NCBI GenBank assembly: GCA_002404055.1
Contig: DHIZ01000334.1
Span: 1-5,025, forward strand
DNA: 5,025 nt
Reading direction: 5' to 3'
From: Chloroflexi bacterium UBA4733
GTDB taxonomy: Bacteria; Chloroflexota; UBA4733
The notes below the pieces were generated by a model. The model was not told the DNA's origin, did not search any database, and worked only from the letters and a program-made list of their open reading frames with translations. A program made the translations under genes and the position numbers. Shown one piece after another: positions 1-5,025 of this stretch. Numbering within the stretch: the first letter of the stretch is position 1; each line of letters begins with the position of its first letter.

Positions 1-29
1 GAATACCTTCCGGATAGGCTCTTAGCGCG

Positions 30-344
30 GTGGCGGTTGCGCTGACCACGCTGCGGACGACGGCTGCCAGTGCGATAACGGCAACGCCCGTGCCCCGGCC
101 TGTCGCCACAGCAACATTAGCACCAACGCCACCCACGACTACACCTGCCCCGCCGACACCGACGGCTAGTCCCCGGCCCCAGCCTGCCTCCCAGGTATGG
201 AGTTCGTTTGGCGAGAAAGGCACGGCCCCCGGCCAGTTCGTTAACCCCGATGGCATTGCGCTGGATGCTCAGGGCAACCTCTACGTCGCCGATGAGGACA
301 ACCACCGCATCCAGAAGCTAACGGTGAGCCCCGGCCAGCCATAA
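30..344 (+). CDS. NHL-repeat protein fragment with Pro/Thr-rich linker, probable 3' remnant
   Basis: The 104-residue frame has two parts. Residues about 19-54 are a low-complexity linker of Pro, Thr and Ala. Residues about 60-97 are one NHL beta-propeller blade, recognisable by GQFVNPDGIALD, then GNLYVADEDNHRIQKL. NHL propellers usually need about six blades, so one blade is unlikely to fold alone. Upstream of the GTG at 30 the same frame stays open back to a TAG at 15-17 and reads ALSAVAVALTTL, which resembles the end of a transmembrane helix. The other two plus frames close at 23-25 (TAG) and 43-45 (TGA). No good Shine-Dalgarno precedes the GTG. In Chloroflexota, a membrane segment, Pro/Thr linker and extracellular NHL domain often follow a kinase or other sensor domain. 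I infer a truncated or degraded gene whose 5' part lies outside the window or is frameshifted. The NHL assignment is firm. Whether this fragment is expressed is doubtful. Confidence 0.6.
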   Translation: MAVALTTLRTTAASAITATPVPRPVATATLAPTPPTTTPAPPTPTASPRPQPASQVWSSFGEKGTAPGQFVNPDGIALDAQGNLYVADEDNHRIQKLTVSPGQP

Positions 345-496
345 ATGACGTTGGGGGCGAACTCACGAGCCAGCGCACGGCGCCGGACCTCCCGGAGCGC
401 GTACCGCGCGTTTGTGCGTAGCCCGCTCGTTTACGCAGTTGTTAGCGAATCCGGGACTATCGGAGCGCCGGACGATCACCCGACGATCAATGACTT

Positions 497-590
497 TGTT
501 GGCGAACCTCCGTTGAGCGGAATGCCAGAGCAGGGCGTATTGCATACGCCCTGCTCTTCCCCATACACCGATGCCCGCGGTTCGCCAACA
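497..590. repeat. Nested inverted repeat, outer 12-bp arms
   Basis: TGTTGGCGAACC at 497-508 is the exact reverse complement of GGTTCGCCAACA at 579-590. The arms enclose the independent 14-bp hairpin at 527-557, so the whole 94-bp block could fold as a long stem with an inner hairpin or as a cruciform. The flanks show no obvious target-site duplication (ACTT before, GCTA after). A third, degenerate copy of the arm, TGTTAGCGAA, lies at 440-449. The repeat is seen directly. Its nature is unknown; candidates are a small non-autonomous element, an extragenic palindromic repeat or a protein-binding site. Confidence 0.8.
527..557. repeat. Perfect 14-bp hairpin with 3-nt loop
   Basis: The left arm AGAGCAGGGCGTAT (527-540) and right arm ATACGCCCTGCTCT (544-557) are perfectly complementary around a TGC loop (541-543). 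Such a stem is very unlikely by chance in a window this size. It could end transcription from the NHL fragment or act as a palindromic element. Neither strand has a T-run after the stem (plus strand continues TCCCC, minus strand continues GGCAT), so it does not meet the usual definition of an intrinsic terminator. Confidence 0.9.
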
Positions 591-645
591 GCTACGGTTA
601 CCCGCAGGCGCGATGGCGCCGCCTCGCAGACTCCTCCACCGGCTC

Positions 646-651
646 TATACT
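646..651 (+). promoter_or_regulatory. Possible -10 element upstream of the DUF433/DUF5615 pair
   Basis: TATACT matches the sigma-70 -10 consensus at five of six positions and stands out in GC-rich sequence. It lies about 75 bases before the DUF433 start. The hexamer 17 bases upstream (CTCGCA, 623-628) is a poor -35, so this rests on the -10 alone. Confidence 0.3.
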
Positions 652-714
652 GCGGTACACTCACCATCATAGCGTCCGTGATTTCTGCACTATCGTGCCG
701 GCTCGTAGAAAGCT

Positions 715-718
715 GAGG
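715..718 (+). promoter_or_regulatory. Ribosome binding site of the DUF433 gene
   Basis: GAGG ends seven bases before the ATG at 726, an ideal spacing. It supports that ATG as the true start. Confidence 0.6.
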
Positions 719-725
719 CCATTCG

Positions 726-1049
726 ATGCAGCTTGAGGATTACCTTGACTTCACCGATTCCAATGCCATAAGGATCAAGGGGCATCGCATCGGAATCGAG
801 CACGTCGTCGACCTGTACAATACCGGCTTCAGTGCCGAGCAGATCGCCGATGCCTTCCCCGGGCTCAGTCTAGAGAAGATCTACGCTACCATCACCTACT
901 ACCTGCAGCATCGTGCCGAAATCGATTCCTCTATCAAACAGCACAACGTGCTCCACGAGCATGAATATCGCCAGTCGATGAAGCATCCTTCCCCGCTCGT
1001 CCAGCGGTTGCGCCTGGAGGCGCTACGGCGTGAACGGCGTCTCGCTTGA
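726..1049 (+). CDS. DUF433 domain protein, antitoxin-like
   Basis: This 107-residue protein belongs to the DUF433 family (COG2442 type). These are small predicted DNA-binding helical proteins, often encoded next to PIN-like toxins and presumed to act as antitoxins. The N-terminus MQLEDYLDF followed by IRIKGHRIGIEHVVDLY (residues 15-31) is typical of one DUF433 subgroup. The helical core continues through the conserved pattern of Gly-Phe-Ser-x-Glu-x-Ile, a Pro-Gly-Leu-Ser-Leu turn, and IYATITYYLQHR (residues about 52-63). The C-terminal tail (residues about 90-107) is rich in Arg and Leu and could contact the partner toxin or nucleic acid; that part is inference. The ATG has a GAGG seven bases upstream. 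The TGA stop overlaps the start codon of the DUF5615 gene by 4 bases, which points to a coupled operon. Autoregulation is likely by analogy with other TA modules but is not shown by the sequence. Confidence 0.88.
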   Translation: MQLEDYLDFTDSNAIRIKGHRIGIEHVVDLYNTGFSAEQIADAFPGLSLEKIYATITYYLQHRAEIDSSIKQHNVLHEHEYRQSMKHPSPLVQRLRLEALRRERRLA

Positions 1050-1408
1050 GGGCGCGCTTCCTTCTCGACGAAAACGTACCGCGCTACCTGGCAGTGGCGC
1101 TCTTACGTCGTCTGCCGGAAGTAAACGTTCTCCGCGTTGGCGACGAGGGTGCGCCTGCGCTTGGAACGTTGGATCCCGAGATTTTGCGTTATCTGGAGAC
1201 GTCCCACCGCATCCTGATCACGCATGACTGGGCCAGCATACCTGGCCACGTGGCGAAGCACATCGCCGCAGGCGGGCATCATTGGGGAATATTGTGGGTG
1301 CGCCCGAACACGCCACCACAGCGAGTCCTTGAAGCCATAATCCTCGTATGGGAAGCCAGCGATGCCAACGAATGGGTGGATGTCGTTGAGTGGATACCGT
1401 TCGATTGA
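1046..1408 (+). CDS. DUF5615 PIN-like protein, toxin-like partner of DUF433
   Basis: This 120-residue protein matches the DUF5615 PIN-like family (COG4634 type), predicted metal-dependent ribonucleases. The N-terminal strand RFLLDENVP carries acidic Asp8 and Glu9. The family's second acidic position is seen as Asp43 in TLDPEIL, and the third as Asp61 in ILITHDWASIPGH. These are the positions expected to bind metal. The more usual family sequence after that Asp is D-x-D-F, so the site is slightly atypical but its carboxylates are kept. Length is normal. The start is TTG at 1046, because an in-frame TGA at 1031-1033 excludes anything earlier and no ATG or GTG gives the LLDEN strand. It overlaps the DUF433 stop as TTGA and has no Shine-Dalgarno at normal spacing, so translation probably depends on ribosomes finishing the upstream gene. 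Toxicity is inferred from family and context. Confidence 0.87.
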   Translation: MRARFLLDENVPRYLAVALLRRLPEVNVLRVGDEGAPALGTLDPEILRYLETSHRILITHDWASIPGHVAKHIAAGGHHWGILWVRPNTPPQRVLEAIILVWEASDANEWVDVVEWIPFD

Positions 1409-1478
1409 TCGTTTATGCTTGTCTTCGGGCTTGTCAGCGCCGCCTTTTTGGGGCTTTCTGATATGCACGCTATCTCCG

Positions 1479-3395
1479 TCATTCCCCCGCCGCCGCCGGC
1501 TTCAGCCACAGTACACTCAGCGGCGGGATGATGAGCGACAAGGAGTACGGGTATCCGTTCAATGGCGCTGCCTCGGCCATCAGCCCCGCGCTATTGCCCA
1601 CGCCGAAGCCGCCGTAGACCGTGGCGTCGCTGTTGAGGAGTTCGACCCAGGGGCCAGGCAACGGCACGCCGATGGCGTAGTCGGCCTGGGGGATCGGTTG
1701 CCAGTTGCAGACGACGACAATGACCTCTTCGGGCAGCGCAGACCGGCGCAGGATGGCGACGATGGAATGCTCGGCGTCGCTGCCGTCGATCCAGGCGAAG
1801 CCTTCCCACGCCGTGTCCAGGGCATGCAACGCCGGCTCGCTACGGTAGAGGCGGTTCAGTTCGGTCACGAACTGCTGCACCTGCCTGTGCCGGGCGCCGG
1901 ATGGCCCGGCAATCAGGCCCCAGTCCAGCGGTACCTCTTCCGACCACTCCTGCGGTTGTGCAGTTTCGCTGCCCATGAAGAGCAGCTTCTTGCCGGGGTG
2001 GGCATACATGGCGGCCAACAGGGCGCGGAGAGTGGCGAAGCGTTGCCAGGCCGGACCCGGCGCTTTCTCCAGCAATGCGTGCTTGAGGTGGACGACTTCG
2101 TCGTGGGAGAGCGGCAGGAGGTAGCGTTCGCTGAAGGCGTAGGTGTAGGAGAAGGTGACCTCGTTGTGGAAGGCCGGCCGCGTTGCCGGTTCGCGCGCCA
2201 GGTAGCGCAGGATGTCGTTCATCCAGCCCATATTCCACTTGATGTCGAAACCGAGTCCGCCATCCGCCGTGGGGCGCGTGACACCCTGCCAGACTGTCGC
2301 CTCTTCGGCGCAGGTGACGACGCCCGGGTAGCGCTGGTGGACCAGATCGTTGACGCGGCGCAGTAAGGTGACGGCCTCCGGGCTCTCCCTGCCGCCCTGG
2401 TCGTTGGGCACCCAGGTCCCGGCCGGGCGCTCGTAGTCGCGGTAGAGCATCGACGACACTGCATCGACGCGCAGGCCATCCAGGTGATACTCCTGCAGCC
2501 AGTACATTGCGTTGGAGAGCAAGAAGCTGACGACCTCCGACCGCTCGTAGTTGAAAACGGCAGTGCCCCAGCCCAGGTGCTCGCCGCGGCGGGGATCTGC
2601 ATGCTCGTAGAGGTGGGTGCCGTCGAAGAAGTAGAGGCCGAAACGGTCTTTGGCAAAGTGCGCGGGCACCCAGTCGATGATCACCCCCAGGTCGTGCTGG
2701 TGGCAGTAGTCCACAAAGTACATAAAGTCCTTCGGTGTGCCGAAGCGACTGGTCGGGGCGAAGTAGCCCGTGAGCTGGTAGCCCCAGGATGGGTCGAAGG
2801 GGTGTTCGGCGATCGGCAGCAGCTCGATGTGCGTGAAGCCGAGGGAGACGACATAGGGCGCCAGTTGCTCTGCCAGTTGCCGGTAGTTGAGGAAGCTGCC
2901 GTCTATGCCGCGTTGCCAGGAGCCGAGGTGGACCTCGTAGATCGTCTGCAGTTTGGCCACCGGGCTACTGCTGCTGCGTCCCGCGAGCCACGCCGCGTCG
3001 TTCCAGGTGTAGCCGGCGAGGTCGTACACGACCGACGCGTTCGCCGGCCGCCGCTCGCTCCAGAAGGCGAACGGGTCGGCCTTCTCCACCTGAAAGTTGT
3101 GGTACCGGGAGGTGATGCCGTACTTGTAGGTTGTGCCGGTCGCCATGTTCGGGACGAAGACCTCCCAGACGCCGATCGGTCCGCGCAGGGCCATCGGGAT
3201 CTGGCGGAGGCGACGGCCGAAGCCGTAGACCTCTACCTGGACCTGCGCTGCGCCCGGCGCCCACACTGCGAAGTTGATGCCGGCCACGCCGTCGACCAGG
3301 CGCGGATGCGCCCCCATCTTCTCGTAAGCCAGCAGCCAGTTGCCCTCGCCAAACAGGTAAAGGTCATCGTCGGACAGCAGCGAAGGCACGGGCAT
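1479..3395 (-). CDS. glgB: 1,4-alpha-glucan branching enzyme (GH13, with CBM48)
   Basis: GlgB (EC 2.4.1.18) cuts an alpha-1,4 bond and rejoins the piece as an alpha-1,6 branch during glycogen synthesis in the cytoplasm. From the ATG at 3395 the protein has 638 residues, the size of the short bacterial type that lacks the extra N-terminal domain of E. coli GlgB. Domains in order are an N-terminal CBM48 (about 10-120, with GINFAVWAPGA), the GH13 barrel (about 150-510) and a C-terminal beta domain. The GH13 motifs are intact: DWVPAHF (Asp241), GLRVDAV with nucleophile Asp311, CAEEAT with acid/base Glu364, and LPLSHDEVVH with Asp432. SWGYQ and TGYFAPTSRFGTP are also typical. A GTG at 3413 would add six residues, but GGAAGGA at 3404-3410 sits eight bases before the ATG and decides the start. 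The gene diverges from malQ. Substitutions after motif IV (HLKHALLEK, FMGSETAQ) depart from the usual HGKKSLL and GNEF. Confidence 0.96.
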   Translation of the reverse strand: MPVPSLLSDDDLYLFGEGNWLLAYEKMGAHPRLVDGVAGINFAVWAPGAAQVQVEVYGFGRRLRQIPMALRGPIGVWEVFVPNMATGTTYKYGITSRYHNFQVEKADPFAFWSERRPANASVVYDLAGYTWNDAAWLAGRSSSSPVAKLQTIYEVHLGSWQRGIDGSFLNYRQLAEQLAPYVVSLGFTHIELLPIAEHPFDPSWGYQLTGYFAPTSRFGTPKDFMYFVDYCHQHDLGVIIDWVPAHFAKDRFGLYFFDGTHLYEHADPRRGEHLGWGTAVFNYERSEVVSFLLSNAMYWLQEYHLDGLRVDAVSSMLYRDYERPAGTWVPNDQGGRESPEAVTLLRRVNDLVHQRYPGVVTCAEEATVWQGVTRPTADGGLGFDIKWNMGWMNDILRYLAREPATRPAFHNEVTFSYTYAFSERYLLPLSHDEVVHLKHALLEKAPGPAWQRFATLRALLAAMYAHPGKKLLFMGSETAQPQEWSEEVPLDWGLIAGPSGARHRQVQQFVTELNRLYRSEPALHALDTAWEGFAWIDGSDAEHSIVAILRRSALPEEVIVVVCNWQPIPQADYAIGVPLPGPWVELLNSDATVYGGFGVGNSAGLMAEAAPLNGYPYSLSLIIPPLSVLWLKPAAAGE

Positions 3396-3403
3396 TGTAG
3401 CGA

Positions 3404-3410
3404 TCCTTCC
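3404..3410 (-). promoter_or_regulatory. Ribosome binding site of glgB, decides the start
   Basis: On the minus strand this reads GGAAGGA, followed by eight bases and the ATG at 3395-3393. The upstream GTG at 3413-3411 has no comparable site, so the ATG is preferred. Confidence 0.7.
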
Positions 3411-3506
3411 CACGCATTGGTATGCACCGTTCCACGCTGGCTGGACGGCGCGTCTGATCTATACAATACAGCCGCCAGGGCTTCCGCGTGCGAAGCCGGG
3501 AAGCGC

Positions 3507-3513
3507 GGGAGGT
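3507..3513 (+). promoter_or_regulatory. Ribosome binding site of malQ, decides the start
   Basis: GGGAGGT lies four bases before the ATG at 3518 (five from the GGAGG core). It favours this ATG over the in-frame GTG at 3488, which has no such site and would add ten residues (MRSREAREVT) that are not typical of the family. Confidence 0.75.
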
Positions 3514-3517
3514 CACC

Positions 3518-5002
3518 ATGGTGCGGGCAGCCGGCGTACTGCTGCATCCTACCTCGTTGCCGGGGCCGTATGGCGTGGGCGACCTGGGACCATCGGCGCA
3601 GGTGTTCCTGCAGTTCCTGGCCGACTCCAGGCAGCGCTACTGGCAAATGCTGCCGCTTGGACCGGCTGCCTGGGGTGAGTCGCCGTACCAGGCGTACTCC
3701 GCGTTCGCCGGCAACTCGCTTTTGATTAGCCCCGACTTGCTGGTTGCCGATGGCCTCCTGTCCGGCGACCTCGCGCAGCGCCGGCCAGTCTTCTCCGCTG
3801 ATCAGGTGGAGTTCGGCAGGGTGCGAGCGTTCAAACAGGAACTGTTGGCGGAGGCCTTTCAGACCTTCCAGCGTGAAGCAACGGAGGCCCAGCAGCAGGA
3901 GGTCGCCCAGTTTGCGCGCGAGCAAGCCTTCTGGCTGGACGACTATGCGCTGTTCGCGGCGCTGTCGCACGTGCATAACGGCGCTGCCTGGCCGGATTGG
4001 GAGCCGGGTGTAGCGGCGCGCGAGCCGGAGGCGCTGGCGCTCTGGCGGGAACGGCTGGTGACGCCGCTGCGCTATCAGGTCTTCGTACAATACCTCTTCT
4101 TCCGGCAGTGGGCCGCCCTGAAACGGCAGGCCGCCGCACACGGCATCCGCCTGCTGGGTGACATGCCCATCTATATTTCCCACAACAGCGCCGATTGCTG
4201 GGCGCACCGCGAGCTCTTCACGCTCGATGCGCGCGGCGAACCGACCCACGTCGCCGGCGTGCCCCCCGACTATTTCAGCAAGACGGGGCAACGCTGGGGT
4301 AACCCGCTCTACCGCTGGGACGTGCTGGCCGCCACCGGCTATGCCTGGTGGGTGGAGCGGCTACGCAGCGACCTCAGCCTGGTCGATGTGCTGCGCCTTG
4401 ACCACTTCCGCGGCTTTGCTGCCTACTGGGCAATTCCCGCCCATCTCCCCACGGCGGTCGGCGGCCGCTGGCGGAGGGGACCCGGCGCCGCGCTCTTCAA
4501 GGCGTTGGAGCAGGCGCTGGGCCCACTCCCGCTGATCGCCGAGGACCTGGGCAAGATGAGTAACAACGTCCAGGCTTTGCGCGATCGCTTCCACTTCCCA
4601 GGCATGAAAGTGCTGCAGTTCGCCTTCGGCGGCGACGCCGGCAATCCCTTCCTGCCGCACAACTACACCCGCAACTTCGTCGTCTACACCGGCACGCACG
4701 ACAACGACACGACGGCCGGCTGGTTGGCCGGCGCGCCAGCCCACGAAAGGCGGTACGCCGAACGCTATGCCGCCGCCGAAGGCCAGGAACTGGTCTGGGC
4801 AATGATCCGCCTGGCCTATGAGTCCGTGGCGGAACTCTGCATCATCCCGATGCAAGACCTCCTGGGCCTGGGCAGCGAAGCTCGCATGAACTTTCCCGGC
4901 ACGGTGGAAGGCAACTGGGGCTGGCGCTTCGCCGGCGAGTTGCCGGATGCAGCATTAGCAAGCAGACTCGCTGATTTGACGGAGTGCTACGGGCGGAATT
5001 GA
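3518..5002 (+). CDS. malQ: 4-alpha-glucanotransferase (amylomaltase, GH77)
   Basis: MalQ (EC 2.4.1.25) transfers alpha-1,4-glucan segments between maltodextrins (disproportionation) in the cytoplasm, helping to use maltose, maltodextrin and glycogen breakdown products. From the ATG at 3518 it has 494 residues, close to the roughly 500 of type I enzymes such as the Thermus amylomaltase and shorter than E. coli MalQ. The family N-terminus is clear: GVLLHPTSLPGPYGVGDLG, then QMLPLGP and SPYQAYSAFAGN. Catalytic motifs are GDMPIYI (Asp215), LRLDHFRGF with nucleophile Asp295, LIAEDLG with acid/base Glu342, and GTHDNDTT with Asp395. These are nearly the same positions as Asp293, Glu340 and Asp395 of the Thermus enzyme. 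The active-site lid loop is present as PPDYFSKTGQRWGNPLY (about 250-266). The C-terminal MNFPGTVEGNWGWRF is complete, so the gene is intact. It is transcribed away from glgB, which suggests joint control of glucan metabolism. Confidence 0.97.
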   Translation: MVRAAGVLLHPTSLPGPYGVGDLGPSAQVFLQFLADSRQRYWQMLPLGPAAWGESPYQAYSAFAGNSLLISPDLLVADGLLSGDLAQRRPVFSADQVEFGRVRAFKQELLAEAFQTFQREATEAQQQEVAQFAREQAFWLDDYALFAALSHVHNGAAWPDWEPGVAAREPEALALWRERLVTPLRYQVFVQYLFFRQWAALKRQAAAHGIRLLGDMPIYISHNSADCWAHRELFTLDARGEPTHVAGVPPDYFSKTGQRWGNPLYRWDVLAATGYAWWVERLRSDLSLVDVLRLDHFRGFAAYWAIPAHLPTAVGGRWRRGPGAALFKALEQALGPLPLIAEDLGKMSNNVQALRDRFHFPGMKVLQFAFGGDAGNPFLPHNYTRNFVVYTGTHDNDTTAGWLAGAPAHERRYAERYAAAEGQELVWAMIRLAYESVAELCIIPMQDLLGLGSEARMNFPGTVEGNWGWRFAGELPDAALASRLADLTECYGRN

Positions 5003-5025
5003 CCTTAGGAGCCGTCACGGAATAA

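Larger units (their letters stand above)
345..725. other. Intergenic region with nested inverted repeats, no supported gene
   Basis: Open frames here (for example 345-716 on plus, 363-545 and 476-670 on minus) give Arg/Ser/Pro-rich peptides with no recognisable domain and no good ribosome binding site, so I call no gene. The region holds three copies of a TTCGCYAACA motif (minus strand at 440-449 and 497-506, plus strand at 581-590) and a perfect hairpin at 527-557. It also holds a direct repeat of GACGATCA at 471-478 and 482-489, and a small GC-rich hairpin (GGCGC/GCGCC, 607-611 with 616-620). The promoter and ribosome binding site of the DUF433 gene are expected in its last 90 bases. Confidence 0.7.
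3396..3517. promoter_or_regulatory. Divergent glgB-malQ promoter region
   Basis: These 122 bases must hold promoters for both genes unless malQ is read from further upstream. An AT-rich island at 3457-3470 stands out. On plus it contains TATACA (3460-3465) and TACAAT (3462-3467) within a direct repeat ATACAATACA. On minus it reads TGTATTGTATAGAT, with -10-like hexamers facing glgB. A GCAT/ATGC inverted repeat (3414-3425) and a 6-bp hairpin in the malQ leader (GGCTTC 3479-3484 with GAAGCC 3492-3497) are also present. No good -35 is visible at 17-base spacing for either direction, so exact promoters are uncertain. Confidence 0.45.

Noticed and set aside
527..557. Hairpin as a classical intrinsic terminator
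   Set aside because: The stem is strong, but no T-run follows it on either strand. It is recorded as a repeat instead.
497..590. CRISPR array or tRNA-like structure in the intergenic repeats
   Set aside because: The repeats are inverted and too few, with no regular spacers, and no tRNA arm pattern is seen.
345..716. Plus-strand open frame (123 codons) directly after the NHL fragment
   Set aside because: The peptide is Arg/Ser/Pro-rich with no domain or ribosome binding site, and it runs through the nested inverted repeat, which suggests non-coding DNA.
1030..1227. GTG-started frame (65 codons) with a GGAGG nine bases upstream
   Set aside because: It is out of frame with the clear DUF5615 protein and gives an Arg/Ser-rich peptide without a domain. 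The GGAGG lies inside DUF433 coding sequence.
1409..1478. Bidirectional terminator between the converging DUF5615 and glgB genes
   Set aside because: A T5 run is present at 1445-1449 (GCCTTTTTGG), but I found no complementary stem before it on either strand.
1362..2366. Plus-strand open frame (334 codons) antisense to the 3' half of glgB
   Set aside because: No recognisable domain. It begins inside the DUF5615 gene in another frame and mirrors glgB codons.
2484..3725. Long plus-strand open frame (413 codons) antisense to glgB and running into malQ
   Set aside because: It is a shadow of GC-rich codon usage. The translation is Val/Arg/Gly/Ala-rich with no domain, and both overlapped genes are complete with intact catalytic motifs.
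3233..4291. Minus-strand open frame (352 codons) antisense to malQ and overlapping the glgB start
   Set aside because: Its last part overlaps the glgB N-terminus in another frame and the rest mirrors malQ. No domain is seen, and it would cover the divergent promoter region.
4361..4855. Minus-strand open frame (164 codons) inside malQ
   Set aside because: It is the antisense reflection of the conserved MalQ catalytic region and contains no independent motif.
5003..5025. AGGAG after malQ as a ribosome binding site for a following gene
   Set aside because: No start codon appears at suitable spacing before the window ends, so nothing can be called.

Overview
This is a GC-rich bacterial window. 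It holds two glycogen/maltodextrin enzymes transcribed away from each other, a two-gene toxin-antitoxin-like pair, and one fragment of an NHL-repeat protein. The source is probably a member of the Chloroflexota. That is an inference from the high GC, the hydrophobic segment followed by a Pro/Thr-rich linker and an NHL repeat, and the gene mix. No rRNA, tRNA or other marker gene confirms it.

Layout. (1) Positions 1-344: a short plus-strand frame encodes the end of a hydrophobic segment, a Pro/Thr/Ala linker and a single NHL blade. It looks like the 3' remnant of a larger surface protein. (2) Positions 345-725: no convincing gene. This stretch contains a striking nested inverted repeat, with a perfect 14-bp hairpin inside 12-bp outer arms, and a third degenerate copy of the outer-arm motif nearby. 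(3) Positions 726-1408: a DUF433 antitoxin-like gene and a DUF5615 PIN-like toxin gene overlap by 4 bases (TTGA) and are probably translationally coupled. (4) Positions 1479-3395, minus strand: glgB, the 1,4-alpha-glucan branching enzyme, complete and with all catalytic residues. (5) Positions 3396-3517: the divergent intergenic region, with a Shine-Dalgarno site for each gene and an AT-rich promoter-like island. (6) Positions 3518-5002, plus strand: malQ, a type I amylomaltase (4-alpha-glucanotransferase), complete.

How the genes work together. GlgB introduces alpha-1,6 branches into linear alpha-1,4-glucan. MalQ rearranges linear maltodextrins by disproportionation. Their head-to-head arrangement suggests shared control of storage-glucan synthesis and turnover. 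The DUF433/DUF5615 pair is an independent TA-like cassette that converges on the 3' end of glgB.

I found no clearly new system. The items most worth a second look are the nested inverted repeat at 497-590, the apparent decay of the NHL gene, the substitutions in GlgB beside its fourth catalytic motif, and the coupled TTG-start TA-like pair.
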